Shown one piece after another: positions 6,601-8,712 of a stretch of 8,712 bases of DNA. Within the stretch, counting starts at the first letter, position 1; each line of letters begins with the position of its first letter. The stretch spans positions 1 through 8,712 of the forward strand of contig MGNS01000096.1 in assembly GCA_001795165.1 (NCBI GenBank). Direction: 5' to 3'. Below the pieces are notes generated by a model. It ran no database searches, was not told the origin of the DNA, and saw only the letters and a program-made list of their open reading frames with translations. The translations under genes and the position numbers were made by a program. This DNA is from Chloroflexi bacterium RBG_16_57_11 (GTDB lineage Bacteria; Chloroflexota; Anaerolineae; Anaerolineales; UBA4823).

Positions 6601-7036
6601 CCAGCCCGGCCTGGATTTCCAGGGCGGCGCGCACGGAATTTTCGGGGTCGGTCTCGCTGGTGGTTTGCGCACCGAATAATGCCAGCAAGCCGTCGCCCAG
6701 GTATTGCACCACAACGCCGTGGTTTGCTGTCACCCGTTCGCCTGCCATGGTGTGAATCTGTGCCACAATGTTCCGCCAGTCCTCGGGGTCCAGGCGCTCG
6801 GCCAAGCTGGTTGAGTTGACGATATCGGTGAACAGAATGCTGACGATGCGCCGCTCGTCTGCGCCGGGCGGGGAGGGTGGTGGAGGCGTGGTAACCTGTG
6901 CTTCCAGAGCTGCGATCTGGCGGCGCACCAGCTCCAGCGCCGGCTCGACCGCCTCTCCCAGCAAGCCGCGCTGCGCCTCCAGTCCGGCGAGGGCCAGGCG
7001 CAGTTTATCGAGATCGTTAGCCGGGGACTCAGTCAT
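3653..7036 (-). CDS. Class III nucleotide cyclase fused to AAA-type ATPase and TPR array
   Basis: A 1127-aa cytosolic signalling protein expected to make a cyclic nucleotide. In order: a short coiled coil (8-48), a Pro-rich linker (51-57), and a class III cyclase domain (about 62-238). Metal aspartates are D71 in LFTDIVNST and D115 in QYLGDG; transition-state residues are N186 and R190 in MNLAARL. The substrate-selecting Lys is replaced by Gln (Q111), and the partner position appears to be T179. An ATPase region follows (about 255-640), with Walker A GEAGVGKS (288-295), Walker B LVILLEDLHLAD (418-429) and GTSRPEW (458-464). About nine TPR-like repeats fill 690-1090, for example GDYRAAFEVYDLAL and GDIARAARLYQDL. 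The C-terminus, ISDPEWRRSFLENVPEH, resembles that of other large TPR signalling proteins. There is no DNA-binding domain, so output is presumably the cyclic nucleotide, with the ATPase/TPR part sensing protein partners. The start is the only nearby ATG but has no clear Shine-Dalgarno. Confidence 0.95.
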   Translation of the reverse strand: MTESPANDLDKLRLALAGLEAQRGLLGEAVEPALELVRRQIAALEAQVTTPPPPSPPGADERRIVSILFTDIVNSTSLAERLDPEDWRNIVAQIHTMAGERVTANHGVVVQYLGDGLLALFGAQTTSETDPENSVRAALEIQAGLVALPIHPPVQMRAGVHTGLVVVGDLGSDARREFTASGDAMNLAARLQSAAIPGGVLISHEVYRQVRAAFETTIQPPLSVKGKNEPVQTYLVRRARERLFRSAVHGVLGLETRTVGRETEQAQLQAAYKEALQQRSMIWAQLIGEAGVGKSRLLDEMSEWLDLRLERIRLLRGRAYSGDGGQPFSLVRRMWFDRFRITEDELLTSAEEKWVSGFQELSQADDIEPAQALGLLVGLPFSGSRHIEGMRGDPIQVKGRAMVVSRDLIQAIRQRQPLVILLEDLHLADAPSLEYLTNFVLVNDNPEYGYPHGGFVLGTSRPEWAVPETLVQARSSEPPRYREIPLQPLSPASSRLLALELLGRVEGATDEVVHLIVERSEGVPYYAEELVNLLIDRGVIDRSGERWRLIAGKLEAAQLPLTLQHLLLTRLHALQPAERTCLQRSSVFGRQFWEGGLEALGTQSPNLLLSPLQPRGFVDWQPESSFGQNTEWSFHHALLRDVTYESLLKRDRPGLHKAAAAWLEAQARQADRLNEFAGILGKHSELAGEYHTAGEWYLLAGEQAKDRGATREAKSYFDRALEFIPGDDRESRWRVLLGRNDILSMLGDMAPRLENQALLLELADEMDDTRQAEAYYRQGNLLDHQGDYRAAFEVYDLALAAARRAEDKRLEAMVLGVKVISLNRIGDVPGAAASAETALALVPKLEEKVANRVIENVAVFYIETGDIARAARLYQDLAVRNQRLGNRDSTANNFSNLGYCFSMLGLYPEARTALEQALQSGRAIEARRICIYVLLNLGLVHWRCGDSDAARQALEQANKDLEAIEEAIAVAWGYSYLGLVDEQCGEWETAQARFTQARDLFINIGVRGYAMDCLAGIARCALAQGDLAAAERGVEEVWKYLQEGTARLLEFPIWCFLTYAQVFETLGYPEKCLEAVEQGCTTLQQRAEKISDPEWRRSFLENVPEHRLILIYRERLAALPLLQPKDV

Positions 7037-7100
7037 ATTGAGCGGGGATGATCGATCCTATTGGACTCAAGTTACCTTCTCCCCTGCCGGCAGAAATTTA

Positions 7101-7180
7101 GACAAAATCGATCGGGGATAAGACTGATTATAGCCCCGACCAGGTTGGATGGCAAGCGGTAACAGGGCGCAAATTTTGTC
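7101..7180. repeat. Inverted repeats framing the cyclase promoter
   Basis: GACAAAAT (7101-7108) and ATTTTGTC (7173-7180) are perfect 8-bp inverted copies on either side of the promoter hexamers. Inside them TCGGGG (7112-7117) and CCCCGA (7134-7139) form a 6-bp inverted repeat straddling the -10 and the predicted transcription start. They could be regulator half-sites, or the inner pair plus the following TTTT could act as a weak terminator for the transporter gene upstream. Short repeats can arise by chance. Confidence 0.35.
7127..7155 (-). promoter_or_regulatory. Sigma70-type promoter of the cyclase operon
   Basis: On the minus strand a -35 TTGCCA (7155-7150) and a perfect -10 TATAAT (7132-7127) are separated by 17 bp. 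The predicted start near 7120 gives a leader of about 84 nt before the cyclase ATG. It lies in the only sizeable gap (7037-7197) between the transporter and the cyclase, supporting a separate transcription unit. Confidence 0.72.
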
Positions 7181-7197
7181 AATTATCCTTGGTCCTC

Positions 7198-8529
7198 TCA
7201 CGGATTATTCGGGGCATTAAACCTGCTCTCCTCACGCTGGTCTGGCAGGGCTACAGGTAGATTTTTCCTTCGGGAAGGTAGAGTCTCGTACATAACCGCT
7301 GCTACAAGAGTACCTGAGATAAATGTGAGCGTAGCAATCGTTAGCATGGCATAAGGGATACTCAACGCGTCCGCCAGGATGCCAGAAAGCAGCGCACCGA
7401 CCGCATATCCTCCATCCCTCCACAACCGATAAACCCCCACCGCCGAGGCGCGCCATTCCGGATGGGCCACATCCGACACCGCCGCCAGAAGTGTGGGGTA
7501 AACCAGGGCGGTGCCAAACCCCAACAGCGCCGAGCCGCTCAGCCAGGGCAGCAAGCTTGTGCCGGCCACAAACAGGCCGATGCCGAGGGCCTGGATCCAC
7601 ATTCCGCTAACAATCATCCACTTGCGCCCCAGACGATCGCTGAGCGCGCCAGTTAATAGCTGGCTGATCCCCCACACTCCTGGGTACATCGCTGCTACCA
7701 TGCCGATCTCCTCCAGCAGTAGGCCTTTTCCCGCCAGAAAGATCGGCGCCAATCCCCAGATCATCCCGTCGTTAAGATTATTGACCATCCCTGCCTGGCT
7801 GACGGCGAACAAGGCGCGATCCTTCCAGCTCGTGATGAGCAAGATCTGAGCAAAGGACGGTTTTATGCTTTCGTTCTGCGCGTTTGGGGCGGAGGAGTCG
7901 GGACGCGTCATGGCCTGAGCTTCCAGCCTGGCATACGGGCGCGTTTCACGCGCCAACAGGCCGGAGAGCAGTAAACCCATCAGCGCAATTACGATGCCGG
8001 GATAGAAGGGTGCTTCGCGTAAACCGTACGCCGCAGCCAGGTAACCCGTTAGCAACGCCATCAGGGATACGGCCAGATAACCGGCAAACTCGTTCAGTCC
8101 CATCGCCAGCCCACGCCGATTTGGGCCTGCCAGGTCGATCTTCATAATGACCGTAGTTGACCAGCAAAAACCCTGGTTGATCCCTAATAGCACATTGGCG
8201 GCTACAACCCAGCTCCAATTTGGGGCGAAGATGATCAGGAACGGCGCCGGGAGGCCTGCCAGCCAGCCAGCGACCAGGATCGGCTTGCGACCCAGGCGGT
8301 CGGACATCCGCCCGGCGAACAAGTTGGCCGTCGCCTTCACGATCCCGAAGCTGACCAGGAAAGAAAGCATGATCGAGCGGGATGCCAGGCCAAAATCGGC
8401 TTCGGCGATCAGCGGCACGATCGTGCGCTCCAACCCGATCATTGCCCCCACAAACGCGTTGATCAATACCAGGAGCGAAAATTGCCGCCAGTTGGCCCGC
8501 AGACCCAAAGTGATCGATCCGGCGCTCAT
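7198..8529 (-). CDS. Major facilitator superfamily transporter, 12 TM
   Basis: A 443-aa inner-membrane secondary transporter. Twelve hydrophobic segments are visible, six on each side of a hydrophilic cytoplasmic loop at about 194-228. The MFS loop 2-3 motif appears in both halves, as GRMSDRLGRKP (73-83) and GALSDRLGRK (294-303), which confirms the family and the internal duplication. There is a short polar N-terminus (1-15) and a charged C-terminal tail (about 416-443). The length is normal. The ATG overlaps the stop of the upstream rhodanese gene in an ATGA arrangement, so it is probably translated by re-initiation; no separate Shine-Dalgarno at proper spacing is evident. The substrate cannot be read from the sequence: drug or metabolite efflux and uptake of a small organic compound are both possible. 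Pairing with a rhodanese hints at a sulfur-containing compound, which is inference only. Confidence 0.93.
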   Translation of the reverse strand: MSAGSITLGLRANWRQFSLLVLINAFVGAMIGLERTIVPLIAEADFGLASRSIMLSFLVSFGIVKATANLFAGRMSDRLGRKPILVAGWLAGLPAPFLIIFAPNWSWVVAANVLLGINQGFCWSTTVIMKIDLAGPNRRGLAMGLNEFAGYLAVSLMALLTGYLAAAYGLREAPFYPGIVIALMGLLLSGLLARETRPYARLEAQAMTRPDSSAPNAQNESIKPSFAQILLITSWKDRALFAVSQAGMVNNLNDGMIWGLAPIFLAGKGLLLEEIGMVAAMYPGVWGISQLLTGALSDRLGRKWMIVSGMWIQALGIGLFVAGTSLLPWLSGSALLGFGTALVYPTLLAAVSDVAHPEWRASAVGVYRLWRDGGYAVGALLSGILADALSIPYAMLTIATLTFISGTLVAAVMYETLPSRRKNLPVALPDQREESRFNAPNNP

Positions 8530-8712
8530 CCCTGGTTTTCGATCTTATAACCTGCCGCCTGCCAGCCGCTATAGCCTCCATCTAAAAGGGCAAGGTTCGT
8601 AACCCCGCGTCGTTCCAGGACCGAAATACCCACCGTTGAGCGATCGGAATGGCCACAATGGACCACCTTGAGACCATCCTGAGGTACCGGTAGGTTTTCA
8701 AAAGCCAGCCGC
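8526..8712 (-). CDS. Rhodanese-like domain protein (N-terminal part outside the window)
   Basis: The last ~62 residues of a rhodanese (sulfurtransferase-type) domain. The active-site loop CGHSDR follows the strand KVVH, placing the catalytic Cys at the usual end of the beta strand with the usual Arg six positions into the loop. The family's C-terminal signature is present as LLDGGYSGWQAAGY. Such proteins carry sulfane sulfur as a Cys persulfide; some are inactive or regulatory, but the Cys is kept here. The loop GHSD departs from the common RSGN. The reading frame ends in TGA sharing ATGA with the transporter start. Whether the domain stands alone or is the end of a longer protein cannot be seen. 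Confidence 0.88.
   Translation of the reverse strand, partial: RLAFENLPVPQDGLKVVHCGHSDRSTVGISVLERRGVTNLALLDGGYSGWQAAGYKIENQG

Noticed and set aside
7177..7182. A perfect minus-strand TTGACA as the -35 of the cyclase promoter.
   Set aside because: No -10-like hexamer lies 16-18 bp downstream; the nearest TATAAT is 44 bp away and pairs instead with TTGCCA at 7150-7155.
7946..8581. Minus-strand 211-codon frame overlapping the transporter.
   Set aside because: It is an alternative frame of the MFS and rhodanese genes, with Arg/Pro-rich composition and no domain; the MFS frame has clear TM segments and motif A twice.

Overview
The window is about 8.7 kb of moderately GC-rich bacterial DNA in which every supported gene lies on the minus strand. 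The best guess for the source is a Chloroflexota (Anaerolineae-like) bacterium. This is inferred from the large protein joining a class III cyclase, an AAA-type ATPase and a TPR array, with a short N-terminal coiled coil, and from a phosphatase joining a cyclic-nucleotide-binding domain to a SpoIIE/PP2C domain. There is no rRNA or other phylogenetic marker, so the assignment is tentative. I see no mobile elements, CRISPR arrays or tRNAs.

Read in the direction of transcription (high to low coordinates) there are three blocks. Block A (8712-7198) is the C-terminal end of a rhodanese-like protein whose stop codon overlaps, by 4 bp, the start of a 12-TM MFS transporter. Block B (7155-1911) starts with a sigma70-type promoter in a 161-bp gap. 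It encodes a 1127-aa cyclase-ATPase-TPR protein, an unrecognised 143-aa protein, and a 411-aa cyclic-nucleotide-binding SpoIIE-type phosphatase with a GTG start. A stem-loop followed by a T-rich tract lies just after the phosphatase and is a plausible terminator. Block C (1831-1) starts with a near-consensus promoter (TTGACA, 17 bp, TATGAT). An elaborate TGGT/ACCA palindrome covers its predicted transcription start. It encodes a GntR/HutC-type repressor and, 11 bp later, an amidohydrolase closely resembling 8-oxoguanine deaminase, which runs off the window at base 1.

The most interesting part is block B. One transcript appears to carry a nucleotide cyclase that could receive input through its ATPase/TPR modules, and a phosphatase that keeps all the expected phosphate-cassette residues for binding a cyclic nucleotide. 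This suggests a self-contained cyclic-nucleotide to protein-dephosphorylation relay with an unknown small protein between its two ends. Block C looks like an autoregulated purine or 8-oxopurine catabolic unit. Block A probably pairs a sulfur-transfer protein with an exporter or importer of unknown substrate.
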